Positions 9,216 through 19,793 of a stretch of 64,000 nt of DNA are shown here, piece after piece (position 1 is the stretch's first letter; every line of letters begins with the position of its first letter). The DNA lies in assembly GCF_011601345.1 (NCBI RefSeq), contig NZ_JAAORB010000007.1, forward strand, positions 49,587-113,586, in the 5' to 3' direction. Position numbers and translations under genes: made by a program. This DNA comes from Roseovarius gahaiensis (GTDB taxonomy: Bacteria; Pseudomonadota; Alphaproteobacteria; Rhodobacterales; Rhodobacteraceae). The notes under the pieces were generated by a model. That model saw only the letters and a program-made list of their open reading frames with translations, was not told the DNA's origin and ran no database searches.

Positions 9216-9751
9216 GCAATCGCCGTGCGCAAGGCGTCCATCTTGCCGGACAGCACTTTCTTGTAGTGGTCGTTGGTCAGCGCGCCATTGTCATCAAACT
9301 CGTTTTGCGCGGTGGCAATACAAAGCATCGGGCCATTCACGATATGGGCTTGCAGCGGGATCAGGCAGCTTATTGTCATGAACTGACCAGTTTCCCCGCC
9401 TGTGCGGCCCATATTGGCTGACATGACGACGGTTGGCTTGCCCTTGAATGGCATCCCCTCAACCCGGCTGATCCAATCCAGCGCATTTTTAAGAACGCCA
9501 GTGATGCCCTTGTTGTATTCGGGGGATGAAATCACCACTGCGTCAGCATTTTTTATTTGATCTGTCAGTGTCTTAACGTCATCTGGAACGCCTTCTGCCT
9601 CCTCTAGATCGCCGTCATACAGGGGGAAATTCAAATCCGCTTCGATTATCTCGGCTTGGCCAAATGCGGTTTGTGCTTCTTTCAGCAACATCCGGTTATA
9701 AGAGCCTTTCCGCAAAGACCCTGAAATCACCAATAATTTCGGTATCGCCAT
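9212..9751 (-). CDS. NADPH-dependent FMN reductase (flavodoxin-like; chromate/quinone reductase type)
   Basis: A 179-residue flavodoxin-fold protein. The FMN phosphate loop is GSLRKGSYNRMLL, and VVISSPEYNKGITGVLKNALDW is the signature of the FMN_red family. Relatives reduce quinones, chromate or azo compounds with NAD(P)H and protect against redox stress. ATG 9751 follows AAGGAA on the minus strand. A perfect dyad (TGCACA-N5-TGTGCA at 9824-9840) lies in its promoter region, and the LysR gene upstream ends in a terminator, so it is probably expressed on its own. Confidence 0.85.
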   Translation of the reverse strand: MAIPKLLVISGSLRKGSYNRMLLKEAQTAFGQAEIIEADLNFPLYDGDLEEAEGVPDDVKTLTDQIKNADAVVISSPEYNKGITGVLKNALDWISRVEGMPFKGKPTVVMSANMGRTGGETGQFMTISCLIPLQAHIVNGPMLCIATAQNEFDDNGALTNDHYKKVLSGKMDALRTAIA

Positions 9752-9823
9752 AGCCTGTTCCTTTCGTTTCGAACTGCCTACCCACTATCTGGCACAGGAC
9801 CGATGTCTTACAACCGGATCATA

Positions 9824-9840
9824 TGCACAAAACCTGTGCA
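9824..9840. promoter_or_regulatory. Perfect dyad upstream of FMN reductase, candidate operator
   Basis: TGCACA-N5-TGTGCA is a perfect 6-bp inverted repeat about 73-90 bases before the start codon of the minus-strand FMN reductase. It lies between the LysR terminator and the reductase start, where a promoter is expected. The cognate regulator is unknown. Confidence 0.4.
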
Positions 9841-9856
9841 CAATGCGGAAAATTGC

Positions 9857-9888
9857 AAAAGCCCCGGTCGCACTGATGCAGCCGGGGC
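9857..9888 (-). terminator. Intrinsic terminator of the LysR gene
   Basis: Read on the minus strand: GCCCCGG, a 14-base loop that can pair further, CCGGGGC and then TTTT. It begins 31 bases after the LysR stop codon. Confidence 0.7.
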
Positions 9889-9918
9889 AGTTGGCCAGTC
9901 ACTGGTTTAAAGTAAGCC

Positions 9919-10824
9919 TTACCAGTTGTTCGGCCCCTTTTCGGCAAAGGCATGCACAAGAAAATCAATGAAGGCCCGCACCTTTGGCTGCGTGAACCGG
10001 CCCGGCGGATAGACGGCATAAATACCTTGGGTTTCGGTTGGCAAATCGGGAATCACATCTTCAACCAGACCATCGGCCATGGCTTGGGCGTAAAGGAAGC
10101 TGGGCAAATAAGCGATGCCAAGCCCTGAAATCGTGGCGTTCAACAAGGATTGTCCATCGTTCACAGAAAGCCCGCCGGCGGTGCGAATTTGCCGCTTTTC
10201 ACCGGACGGGGCGGTCAGTTTCCAAACGGCACCGCCTGATTGGCTGGAATAGTGCAAAAGCTTGTGTTCGTTCAGGTCGTCAATTTTGGCCGGACGTCCG
10301 TTGCGTTTCAGATACTCGGGGCTGGCGATCATGCGCTTGGTGGTTTCGGTCAGCTTGCGGGCGCGCAGGGTGCTGTCTTCCAACTCGCCAATGCGGATCG
10401 CCATGTCGAACCCTTCTGAAATCAATTCAACGTAACGGTTGTTCAGCACCATGTTGACCGAGATATCCGGGAATTCGTCCAGAAAACCACCCAACACCGG
10501 GCTTAGGTGATTTACTCCGAAATCCGTGGCCACCGAGATGCGCAGCAGGCCCGACGGGGCCGATTGCATGGAACTGACCAAGGCATCGGCTTCGCCCGCA
10601 TCATTCAGCACACGTAGCGCCCTGTCATAGTAGGCAAGGCCGATCTCGGTGGGGCTGACCCGGCGGGTCGTCCGGTTGAGCAGACGTGCGCCCAAACGTG
10701 CCTCAAGCGATGACACATGCTTGGACATGGCTGATTTCGAAATCCCCATTTTGCGCGCCGCGTCGGTAAACCCGCCTTGGTCCACAACCGTGGCAAAGGC
10801 CTCCATTTCAGTCAGGCGATCCAT
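9919..10824 (-). CDS. LysR-family transcriptional regulator
   Basis: A 301-residue regulator. The N-terminal winged helix (MEAFATVVDQGGFTDAARKM, SMSKHVSSLEARLGARLLNR with TTRR) is classical for the AaeR/DsdC-like subgroup, and the remainder is the periplasmic-binding-like effector domain with FDMAIRIGELEDSTL. ATG 10824 (MDRLTEM) is chosen; upstream codons would extend into the promoter. A perfect inverted repeat overlaps the start codon region (10823-10854), suggesting autoregulation. Neighbours are fadH upstream and an FMN reductase downstream on the same strand; the regulated gene is not certain. Confidence 0.88.
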   Translation of the reverse strand: MDRLTEMEAFATVVDQGGFTDAARKMGISKSAMSKHVSSLEARLGARLLNRTTRRVSPTEIGLAYYDRALRVLNDAGEADALVSSMQSAPSGLLRISVATDFGVNHLSPVLGGFLDEFPDISVNMVLNNRYVELISEGFDMAIRIGELEDSTLRARKLTETTKRMIASPEYLKRNGRPAKIDDLNEHKLLHYSSQSGGAVWKLTAPSGEKRQIRTAGGLSVNDGQSLLNATISGLGIAYLPSFLYAQAMADGLVEDVIPDLPTETQGIYAVYPPGRFTQPKVRAFIDFLVHAFAEKGPNNW

Positions 10825-10854
10825 ACTCGATACCTCTATCCGTTTGTCGAGTAT
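10823..10854. promoter_or_regulatory. Inverted repeat over the LysR start, candidate autoregulatory operator
   Basis: ATACTCGA (10823-10830) and TCGAGTAT (10847-10854) form a perfect 8-bp inverted repeat separated by 16 bases. It covers the ribosome-binding region and the first bases of the LysR gene, a usual place for negative autoregulation. A partial third copy of the half-site (TATCG) follows at about 10858. Confidence 0.45.
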
Positions 10855-10933
10855 CGTTATCGACCCGAATTCAGGCACAACTGCGGCAACCGCCAGACAA
10901 TATCTTGGTTTTGTGACCGATCGTTCGAAACAT

Positions 10934-10957
10934 GGAAACGGCGAAACAACCGTTTCC
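10934..10957 (-). terminator. Hairpin between fadH and LysR
   Basis: GGAAACGG, an eight-base loop and CCGTTTCC make a perfect 8-bp stem, 29 bases past the fadH stop. No T run follows, so it is either a weak terminator or an mRNA-stabilising hairpin. Confidence 0.4.
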
Positions 10958-10985
10958 CAAGTTGCCGAAGGCCGCTGCGTCCGAT

Positions 10986-13061
<2,076 letters not shown>

Positions 13062-13131
13062 TCACCCGAAACGCTGCGTTATGCCGGGCGATCTGCGCAT
13101 CCATCGAAGACTCGCGTTTACGCTGGCCCGT

Positions 13132-13998
13132 TCAGCCCGTGGATGCGGCCCAATCCCAATAAAGCTCCATCACCCGCTTGGTGATCGGACCAACCTGATA
13201 CTGGGTGTCGTCAAAGGCGGTGACGGGCGTGACCTTCATCATGTTGCCTGACAGGAACACCTCGTCGGCGTCGTGGAAATCCTGAAAGCTCATCACCGTT
13301 TCATGCACCGTTACACCATCGGCGCGCAGGTTCGCGATGTGGCGCGCGCGGGTGATGCCCGACAGGAAGGTGCCGTTTGGCACCGGCGTGAACACCTCGC
13401 CGTCCTTGACGGCAAAGACGTTCGCGGTGGCGCTTTCGGCGACGTTGCCAAGCGCATCGGCCACCAGCGCATTGCCAAACCCCTTGGCCTGCGCTTCGGC
13501 GATCATGCGGGCATTGTTGGGGTAAAGGCAGCCCGCCTTGGCATTGACGACGGCATCTTCCAGCACCGGCCGGCGAAACTGTGTGCGCGTCAGGGTGGTG
13601 GAACTGCCTGCCGGCGCCATCGGCGACGCTTCAAGACAGACGGCAAAGCCTGTTCCGCCCTCGTAGTCCGGCATCACGCCCAACGGCCCGCCGCTGATCG
13701 ACCAATACATCGGGCGGATATAAACGGCGGTGTCCGGGCTGTAGGGTTTCAGCCCCTCGCGGATGATTTCAACCATATCCTCTGGCGTGACGGTGGGCTT
13801 GATCATCAGCGCCTTGGCCGAGGCATTGACGCGCGCGCAGTGCTTGTCCAGATCAGGCGTCAGGCCATGGGCATAGCGCGCCCCGTCGAACACCGTTGTG
13901 CCAAGCCACGACCCGTGATCGGCCGCCCGCATCACCGGCAGATCACCGTCATGCCAAGCGCCAGTGAAATAGGTTCTGATCTGTGTCCCGACTGCCAT
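13132..13998 (-). CDS. ilvE: Class IV PLP aminotransferase (branched-chain amino acid aminotransferase)
   Basis: A 288-residue fold-type IV enzyme. The PLP lysine is in the segment VVNAKAGCLYPNNARM, and NVAESATANVFAVKDGEVFTP carries the family glutamate and phosphate-binding region. It transaminates leucine, isoleucine and valine with 2-oxoglutarate, or a related D-amino acid or aminodeoxychorismate reaction; length and the N-terminal TYFTGAWHDGDLPVMRAADHG favour the branched-chain group. Intergenic repeat copy 2 lies between it and the VOC gene upstream on the same strand. Confidence 0.8.
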   Translation of the reverse strand: MAVGTQIRTYFTGAWHDGDLPVMRAADHGSWLGTTVFDGARYAHGLTPDLDKHCARVNASAKALMIKPTVTPEDMVEIIREGLKPYSPDTAVYIRPMYWSISGGPLGVMPDYEGGTGFAVCLEASPMAPAGSSTTLTRTQFRRPVLEDAVVNAKAGCLYPNNARMIAEAQAKGFGNALVADALGNVAESATANVFAVKDGEVFTPVPNGTFLSGITRARHIANLRADGVTVHETVMSFQDFHDADEVFLSGNMMKVTPVTAFDDTQYQVGPITKRVMELYWDWAASTG

Positions 13999-14080
13999 CT
14001 TTGGCCTCCTATCTTTGTGGGCAAGTTAGGCGGGTTGTCCGCAAGGGTCCAGACCGTCTGTGCCTATGTCCGCGACAGAA

Positions 14081-14131
14081 GCGAGGGGCCAGCCCCTCGC
14101 GCTCCCCGGGATATTTTTGAACAGAAGAAGA
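14081..14131 (+). repeat. Intergenic element copy 2: GC hairpin plus TATTTTTG-AACA core
   Basis: GCGAGGGGC and GCCCCTCGC form a perfect 9-bp inverted repeat (14081-14100), followed directly by CTCCCCGGGATATTTTTGAA and CAGAAGAAG. The arrangement (GC hairpin, CCCCGG, TATTTTTG, AACA, GAAG) matches copy 1 at 2142-2201 read on the opposite strand. It lies downstream of the minus-strand VOC gene stop. Confidence 0.6.
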
Positions 14132-14133
14132 GA

Positions 14134-14619
14134 TCAGGGCGCGTCTGACAAGAGGGCATCAAGATCAAGCGGCGCGTTGGTCATGGCAAGCTGCCCATCG
14201 GCGTCACGCGGCCAGTCTTGCGGCGCGCGATCACGGTAAAGCTCAACGCCGTTGCCGTCTGGATCGGACAGGTAAATCGCCTCGCTTACGCCATGGTCGG
14301 CGGCCCCTTCGATCGGGATGCCAGCGGCCAGCACCCTGCGCAGTGCATCAGCCAGTTGTGTCCGGTCAGGATACAAAAAGGCGGAATGGTAAAGCCCGGT
14401 ATGTCCTTTGGGGGCGGGGCTGCCGCCCAAGCTATCCCATGTGTTCAGGCCGATATGATGGTGGTAGCCACCCGCGCCTAAAAAAGCAGCGCTGTCGCCC
14501 CATCGTTGTTGTAACTCGAAGCCCAACACATCTGAATAAAAGTGAATTGCGCGATCAAGGTCCGCAACCTTGAGATGGACATGGCCGACTGTTGTCTGAG
14601 GGTGAACGGGGTGTGACAT
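14134..14619 (-). CDS. VOC family protein (extradiol-dioxygenase/CatE-like glyoxalase)
   Basis: A 161-residue VOC protein with TTVGHVHLKVADLDRAIHFYSD at the start, YHHIGLNTW in the middle and YLSDPDGNGVELYRDR near the end. This matches the short catechol-2,3-dioxygenase-like (CatE half) proteins common beside FMN reductases and other VOC genes in alphaproteobacteria. The His and Glu positions expected for metal binding are present. Function is unproven. The second VOC gene, upstream on the same strand, begins 105 bases away, so they may form a pair. Confidence 0.78.
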   Translation of the reverse strand: MSHPVHPQTTVGHVHLKVADLDRAIHFYSDVLGFELQQRWGDSAAFLGAGGYHHHIGLNTWDSLGGSPAPKGHTGLYHSAFLYPDRTQLADALRRVLAAGIPIEGAADHGVSEAIYLSDPDGNGVELYRDRAPQDWPRDADGQLAMTNAPLDLDALLSDAP

Positions 14620-14723
14620 CGCAACGCTCCTTCGTCTTCAGCTGCTCAGGTCTTAAGGGCGGCAGCGCATACGCACCATTCGGCAAATTCGGGCAACGTT
14701 GGTGCGTTTATGCAGGCCTGAGG

Positions 14724-15305
14724 TCAGTACGGATTACGCGGACTGCGATCTGTCGACAGGCTGGATTGGCTGCGCGCCACCAAGCGTTCAATCGCATCGG
14801 CCAAATGGATGTCTTGAATGTTGTAATCGCCGCGTTCGACGCGCAGGCGATGGGCCTCGACCATGACATCGGCATGGGTGCAGCCCTGCGGCGGCTCGAA
14901 TCGATAGCAGGCCAGTTCGATCAGCAGGCCCAAGGGATCACGGAAATAGATCGAATCCATAAAGCCGCGATCCTTGGGGCCGGAATGGCCGATGCCCCGC
15001 TGATCCAAGCGCTCGGGCACCTGCGAAAAGGTCGCCCGGCTAACGTTGAACGCGATGTGATGCACATTGCCGGCTTCGGTTGGCGTACGACTGCGTTTGG
15101 GCTTGCGGGTTTCGTTGGTGAATATGGTGATCAACCGCCCGTCGCCGGGATCGAAATACAGGTGGCCTTCGTCGGGGTCGTCCAAATTGGGCTGTTCAAA
15201 AATGAACGGCATGCCCAAAACCCCTTCCCAAAAGTCGATGGACGTTTGCCGGTCGGCCCCTATCAGGGTGATGTGATGCAGCCCTTGGGTTTGCAGTTTG
15301 CGCAT
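14724..15305 (-). CDS. VOC family protein (ring-cleavage dioxygenase-like)
   Basis: A 193-residue protein beginning LQTQGLHHITLIGADRQTSIDFWEGVLGM, the start of glyoxalase/dioxygenase proteins of the PcpA/LinE type, though shorter than those two-domain enzymes. GNVHHIAFNVS and YFRDPLGLLIELACYRFEPPQG contain the second His and the Glu expected for metal binding. It may act on a hydroquinone-like or aldehyde substrate; this is a family-level guess. A stretch of about 250 bases without a gene precedes it. Confidence 0.75.
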   Translation of the reverse strand: MRKLQTQGLHHITLIGADRQTSIDFWEGVLGMPFIFEQPNLDDPDEGHLYFDPGDGRLITIFTNETRKPKRSRTPTEAGNVHHIAFNVSRATFSQVPERLDQRGIGHSGPKDRGFMDSIYFRDPLGLLIELACYRFEPPQGCTHADVMVEAHRLRVERGDYNIQDIHLADAIERLVARSQSSLSTDRSPRNPY

Positions 15306-15558
15306 GGTGGTTTCCCTTTTTGCACAGACTATGGCGCGAAAGGTGCGTTTCGCAAGGCTGTGAGGCAGGGACTACGACCCCGCCCAATTTTTATGATTTG
15401 TAAGTTATGAAATAGATTGCGCATCTCGCCCCAAGGCAATGAGGGCACATCAGAAGGCAGAAGATGCAAAACCACAAAGTGACGCGGCGCGGCGTGACTG
15501 AAGGTGGGGTTGCGGGGCCACCGGGGCCGCGAATGCGCTGCCCCGGCTATTTTCGGTG
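15306..15558. other. Gene-free stretch between VOC gene and trpS
   Basis: About 250 bases. It should hold the promoter of the minus-strand VOC gene and the 3' end of the trpS transcript. A GGGGCC/GGGGCC-rich, partly self-complementary segment (about 15506-15550) could be the trpS terminator, but no clean stem with a T run was found. A 45-codon open frame from ATG 15464 has no recognisable content. Confidence 0.4.
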
Positions 15559-16587
15559 TCAGGCGCTGACCGGCGGCACCATGCCTATGATATCGTAGGT
15601 CTGGCGCAGGATCGGATGCGCGATGGCCCGCGCCCGTTGTGATCCATCGGTCAGGATACGGTCGATTTCAGCCACGTCTTGCATCAGCCGGGCCATTTCA
15701 ACGGAAATCGGGGCCAGCTTTTCCACCGCCAGATCGGCCAGCAGCGGCTTGAATTCGGAAAATGGTTTGCCGCCCATCTCTTGCATCACCTGATCGACGC
15801 TTTGATCGTTGAGGGCGGCAAAGATGTTCACCAGATTGCGGGCCTCGGGGCGGTCTTCCAGCCCATCGGCGGTGTCGGGCAACGGCTCGGGATCGGTCTT
15901 GGCCTTGCGGATTTTCTTGGCGATGGTGTCGGCGTCGTCAGTCAGGTTGATGCGGCTCATGTCCGATGGGTCGGATTTTGACATCTTCTTGGAGCCGTCC
16001 CGCAGGCTCATCACCCGGGTGGCGGCGCCTTCGATCACGGGTTCGGTGATCGGGAAGAACTCAACGCCGTAGTCATTGTTGAACTTCAGCGCGATGTCGC
16101 GCGTCAATTCCAGATGCTGTTTCTGGTCTTCGCCCACCGGCACATGGGTGGCGTGATAGGCAAGAATATCGGCCGCCATCAGGGCCGGGTAGCCAAACAA
16201 CCCAAGGCTGGCCTGTTCGGCGTTCTTGCCGGCTTTGTCCTTGAATTGGGTCATCCGTTTCATCCAGCCCATGCGCGCGACGCAGTTAAAGACCCACGCC
16301 ATCTGCGTGTGCTCGGGCACTTGGGATTGGTTGAACAGGATGGATTTCTGCGGGTCGATCCCCGACGCGATGAACCCGGCGGCCAATTCGCGTGTGGCAT
16401 GGCGCAGCGCGGCAGGGTCTTGCCAGACGGTGATGGCATGCAGGTCGACCATGCAAAAGATCGACTCGATCCCGTCATTCTGGCTGTTGGCAAAGCGTTT
16501 GAGCGCGCCAAGATAATTGCCAAGCGTCAGGTTGCCCGAGGGCTGGATGCCGGAAAAGACGCGGGGGGTAAAGGCCGCCTCGGTCAT
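15559..16587 (-). CDS. trpS: Tryptophanyl-tRNA synthetase
   Basis: A 342-residue class I aminoacyl-tRNA synthetase. The HIGH-like motif is [19 protein letters not shown] is intact in [13 protein letters not shown], and [17 protein letters not shown] is the family signature. It charges tRNA-Trp in the cytoplasm. Length is normal. In many Rhodobacterales trpS lies close to murJ and glnD; here a rhomboid-like gene on the other strand sits between trpS and murJ. Confidence 0.95.
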   Translation of the reverse strand: MTEAAFTPRVFSGIQPSGNLTLGNYLGALKRFANSQNDGIESIFCMVDLHAITVWQDPAALRHATRELAAGFIASGIDPQKSILFNQSQVPEHTQMAWVFNCVARMGWMKRMTQFKDKAGKNAEQASLGLFGYPALMAADILAYHATHVPVGEDQKQHLELTRDIALKFNNDYGVEFFPITEPVIEGAATRVMSLRDGSKKMSKSDPSDMSRINLTDDADTIAKKIRKAKTDPEPLPDTADGLEDRPEARNLVNIFAALNDQSVDQVMQEMGGKPFSEFKPLLADLAVEKLAPISVEMARLMQDVAEIDRILTDGSQRARAIAHPILRQTYDIIGMVPPVSA

Positions 16588-16661
16588 GGCTCATCTCCGT
16601 GGTGGATTTCTGTGCTTGCCTCGCTTAGCCATGGGTCAAAGCCCCGTCAAGGAGAGCAGGC

Positions 16662-17348
16662 ATGAGCAGCCCCCAGACCGACAGCCCCGTCAACCCTATG
16701 CCGCCCGTTGTGGTCGCCTTGTTTTTGGCGATTGTCCTGCTTGAGGCATTGTTTTCGCTTGGCACCCGTGGCCTGTTGGGCGGCCCCGAGGGTGTAGGCT
16801 GGCGGCAGGGGGCAATTCAGGATTACGGGTTCAATGCCGAAATCTTTGGCTGGATGCTGCAAAACGGGGTTTGGCCGTCCGAGCACTTGCAAAGGTTTGT
16901 GACGTTCATTTTCATTCACGGCTCGTTCACCCATGCCTTGTTTGCCGGTATCATGCTTTTGGCGCTGGGCAAGTTCGTGGGCGAAGTGTTTTCGCAATGG
17001 GCCACGCTTTTGTTGTTTGTCACGTCGGCTGTTGGCGGCGCACTGGTGTTTGGCCTGATCGCACCGGAACGGCCTTGGCTGATTGGCGCGTTTCCCGGTG
17101 TGTACGGATTGATTGGTGGGTTTACCTATTTGCTGTGGCTACGTCTTGGCCAGATGGGCGCAAATCAGGCCCGGGCGTTTTCACTGATTGGGATATTGAT
17201 GGTGCTGCAACTGGTGTTTGGCCTGTTGTTTGGGTCAAACAGCACGTGGCTGGCCGATGTGGCGGGGTTTGGGTTTGGTTTTGTCCTGTCGTTCTTTTTG
17301 GCCCCCGGCGGGTGGGCCAAGATCCGCGCCAAGATACGGCATCGCTAA
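16662..17348 (+). CDS. Rhomboid-like membrane protein lacking the catalytic dyad
   Basis: A 228-residue protein with about six hydrophobic helices and a rhomboid core: FIFIHGSFTHALFAGIMLL keeps the two L1/TM2 histidines, but the oxyanion Asn is Ala. Where active rhomboids have GxSG, it reads GAFPGVYGL (residues 142-150), with no serine. Where the TM6 histidine should be, it reads WLADVAGFGFG (Asp199). It therefore cannot use the Ser-His mechanism and is best called a rhomboid pseudoprotease; such proteins elsewhere bind membrane clients. AGGAG-like sequence precedes ATG 16662. It is convergent with murJ, four bases apart. Confidence 0.8.
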   Translation: MSSPQTDSPVNPMPPVVVALFLAIVLLEALFSLGTRGLLGGPEGVGWRQGAIQDYGFNAEIFGWMLQNGVWPSEHLQRFVTFIFIHGSFTHALFAGIMLLALGKFVGEVFSQWATLLLFVTSAVGGALVFGLIAPERPWLIGAFPGVYGLIGGFTYLLWLRLGQMGANQARAFSLIGILMVLQLVFGLLFGSNSTWLADVAGFGFGFVLSFFLAPGGWAKIRAKIRHR

Positions 17349-17352
17349 GCCA

Positions 17353-18891
17353 TCACCGGCGCATGGCGCTGCGAAATTCCGACAGGCGAAACGCGCCGAT
17401 CATGTGACCTATGCCAAAATAGCTGATGATCCCGGCAAGGATCATACCCAGCAAAGCCAGCCACCGCAGGCCCGCCACTCCGAAAAACGGGGTCAGCAGC
17501 ACATGCATTCCCCAGACGATCACGCCCATCAAGACCGAGGCCAGCCCGATCCGCCAAACCCGGCGGCGAAACCGGTTATCAAGACGGGCCACATCGCCAA
17601 ACCCGCGCGCGCCGCGCATCAATAGCCAGACCATAGCCCACCCGGCAACGGTCGTCGCAATCGCCGCGGCGATCCAGCCGATGACAAAGGCCAGCCCAAC
17701 CGCCAGCACCGCGTTTACGATCATGGCGACCACGGCATAGCGAAAGGGGCTTTTGGTATCTTCGCGGGCGAAAAACAGCGGTTGCAGAATTTTTTGCAGC
17801 ACGAAGGCGGGCAAGCCCAAGCCGTAAATCGCCACCGCTAGGGCCGTGGCGGCGGTATCATCGGCCCCAAATGCGCCGCGTTCAAACAGAACCGAGATTA
17901 AGGGGATGGGCACCGCGATCAACGCCACAGCGCATGGCACTGTCAGGGCAAGCGAAATTTCGGCGGCACGCGAATAGGCCTCGCGCGCGCCGGTGTGATC
18001 GTCCAGCTTGAGCCGGCGTGACAGATCGGGCAGCAAGACGATCCCCACCGCGATGCCCACCACGCCAAGCGGCAATTGATAGAGCCGGTCGGCGGAATAA
18101 AGCCAGCTGACCGCCTTGTCATAGTTCGACGCCACCTGTTGGCCGACCAGCAAGTTCACCTGCATCACGCCGCCTGCCAAGGCAGCGGGAATGGCAATGC
18201 GCACAAGCCGGGACATGTCCGGTGTCCAACGGGGGCGCACAGGCCGTATATGCAATCCGGCCTTGCGGGCGGCAATCCAGACCAAGGCCAATTGCGCGAC
18301 CCCGGCAAATGGAATGGTCCACACAAGCGCCTGCGCCACGGCCCCGCCGGTTTGCGCGGCAAAGATCATGGCGACCACCAGCGCCACATTCAGCAGCACC
18401 GGCGCGGCAGCGGCGGCGGCAAAGCGGCCTACCGCGTTCAAAACGCCCGAAAATAACGCCGCCAGCGAGATGAACAGGATATAGGGAAACACAACGCGTC
18501 CGAATTCCACGGTCAGGTCAAAGCGTTCGTCGCCTACAAACCCTTCGGCGGTGGCCCAGACAAGCGCGGGCATGAACAGCAGGGCCAACCCGGTCAGCGC
18601 CAACAAGACCAAAGACAGGCCCGACAGCGCCAAAGACGCGAAATGCTGATGATCTTCCTCGCCTTCGTATTTCTTGGAAAACATCGGCACGAAGGCCGCG
18701 TTGAACGCCCCTTCGGCAAAGAAGCGACGAAACATGTTCGGCAGGCGGAAGGCCGCAACGAACGCATCCATCAACGCGCCCGGGCCAAGATAACTGGCAA
18801 TCAGCACATCGCGCACAAATCCCAATATCCGGCTAAGCAGTGTCCATACGCCAACGGTCAGCACACCGGATAACAGGCGGACGGGTCTCAT
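17353..18891 (-). CDS. murJ: Lipid II flippase MurJ (MviN)
   Basis: A 512-residue MOP-family membrane protein with about 14 hydrophobic segments. LSRILGFVRDVLIASYLG and FFAEGAFNAAFVPMFS are the family's start signatures, and RLPNMFRRF is the conserved TM2 arginine region. It flips undecaprenyl-diphosphate-MurNAc(pentapeptide)-GlcNAc across the inner membrane for peptidoglycan synthesis. It follows the TSUP gene on the same strand by 73 bases. Length and composition are normal. Confidence 0.93.
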   Translation of the reverse strand: MRPVRLLSGVLTVGVWTLLSRILGFVRDVLIASYLGPGALMDAFVAAFRLPNMFRRFFAEGAFNAAFVPMFSKKYEGEEDHQHFASLALSGLSLVLLALTGLALLFMPALVWATAEGFVGDERFDLTVEFGRVVFPYILFISLAALFSGVLNAVGRFAAAAAAPVLLNVALVVAMIFAAQTGGAVAQALVWTIPFAGVAQLALVWIAARKAGLHIRPVRPRWTPDMSRLVRIAIPAALAGGVMQVNLLVGQQVASNYDKAVSWLYSADRLYQLPLGVVGIAVGIVLLPDLSRRLKLDDHTGAREAYSRAAEISLALTVPCAVALIAVPIPLISVLFERGAFGADDTAATALAVAIYGLGLPAFVLQKILQPLFFAREDTKSPFRYAVVAMIVNAVLAVGLAFVIGWIAAAIATTVAGWAMVWLLMRGARGFGDVARLDNRFRRRVWRIGLASVLMGVIVWGMHVLLTPFFGVAGLRWLALLGMILAGIISYFGIGHMIGAFRLSEFRSAMRR

Positions 18892-18964
18892 GGGCAGGCC
18901 TTTGCTTTGGACGGTTGCGCCAAGGCTTAGCGGATCGTGCTGTGCAGGGAAAGGGCGGAAGCCG

Positions 18965-19714
18965 TCAGGCGATCATGCGCCAGAAGAACACGGCACTCAT
19001 TCCAAAGCCGATCAAGGCGATCAGCCCCCGGACGGTTGATTTTGGCAATGCACGGGCCAGTGGTGCGCCGACATAACCGCCAATGGAGGCCGCAACCATC
19101 ATCATCAAAGCCTGCGGCCATGCCACCAGCCCGGCCAATGCGAACACCGCAACCGAGATGGCCGAGATGGTAAAGCTCAGCCCGTTTTTCAGCCCGTTCA
19201 TTTGATGCAGCGCTGTCATACCCCACATGGCAAACAGCGCCAGCAGGACGATACCAAGACCGCCATTGAAATAGCCGCCATACAGGCTGACCGCGAACAG
19301 GCCAAATGCACCTTCGGGGGTGACGCTGCGGGCATGGTTGGCAGCCCATGTGCGGATGCGATCACCGAACAGAAAGATGATCGTGGCCGCCAGCAGCAGG
19401 AAGGGCACGACAATCGAAAACGCCTTGTTCGATGAAATCAGCAGCAGCCCCGCGCCGGTCACACCACCTGCCAAGGAAATCAGGCCAAGCCGCAAAAGCC
19501 GGGGCCGTTCGAGGCTGGCCAGTTCTGCGCGGAACCCAAATGCACCCGACAGATAACCGGGAAACACCGCCACGGCGCTTGTGGCGTTTGCGGCTACCGG
19601 CGGAACGCCGGCAAAGACCAAGGCCGGAAAGGTCAGGAATGTTCCGCCACCTGCGATGGTGTTCAGAACACCCGCGCCAAAGGCCGCGGCCAGCAAAATC
19701 AGGATATCGGTCAT
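18965..19714 (-). CDS. TSUP family permease (TauE/SafE)
   Basis: A 249-residue inner-membrane protein with about eight helices. FGAGVLNTIAGGGTFLTFPALVFAGVPP is the TauE/SafE signature at the start, and GYFNGGLGIVLLALF marks the second repeat. Members move sulfite, sulfoacetate or other organosulfur anions, but the substrate here is not evident. ATG 19714 is chosen; the open frame continues upstream through the glnD terminator and does not look coding there. A terminator separates it from glnD upstream. Confidence 0.82.
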   Translation of the reverse strand: MTDILILLAAAFGAGVLNTIAGGGTFLTFPALVFAGVPPVAANATSAVAVFPGYLSGAFGFRAELASLERPRLLRLGLISLAGGVTGAGLLLISSNKAFSIVVPFLLLAATIIFLFGDRIRTWAANHARSVTPEGAFGLFAVSLYGGYFNGGLGIVLLALFAMWGMTALHQMNGLKNGLSFTISAISVAVFALAGLVAWPQALMMMVAASIGGYVGAPLARALPKSTVRGLIALIGFGMSAVFFWRMIA

Positions 19715-19735
19715 GGATGGTGCGTGCCTGTCAAT

Positions 19736-19762
19736 AAAACGGGGCGCCAAGATTGCGCCCCG
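19736..19762 (-). terminator. Intrinsic terminator after glnD
   Basis: Read on the minus strand: CGGGGCGC, a seven-base loop, GCGCCCCG, then TTTTATT. It begins 31 bases after the glnD stop and ends 21 bases before the TSUP start, so glnD and the TSUP gene are likely separate units. Confidence 0.85.
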
Positions 19763-19793
19763 CGGCTGATCTGTTTGAATTATTGCGGGTTTG

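Noticed and set aside
15464..15601. 45-codon open frame between VOC gene and trpS
   Set aside because: No ribosome-binding site with proper spacing, overlaps the trpS end, and Pro/Gly-rich composition looks non-coding.
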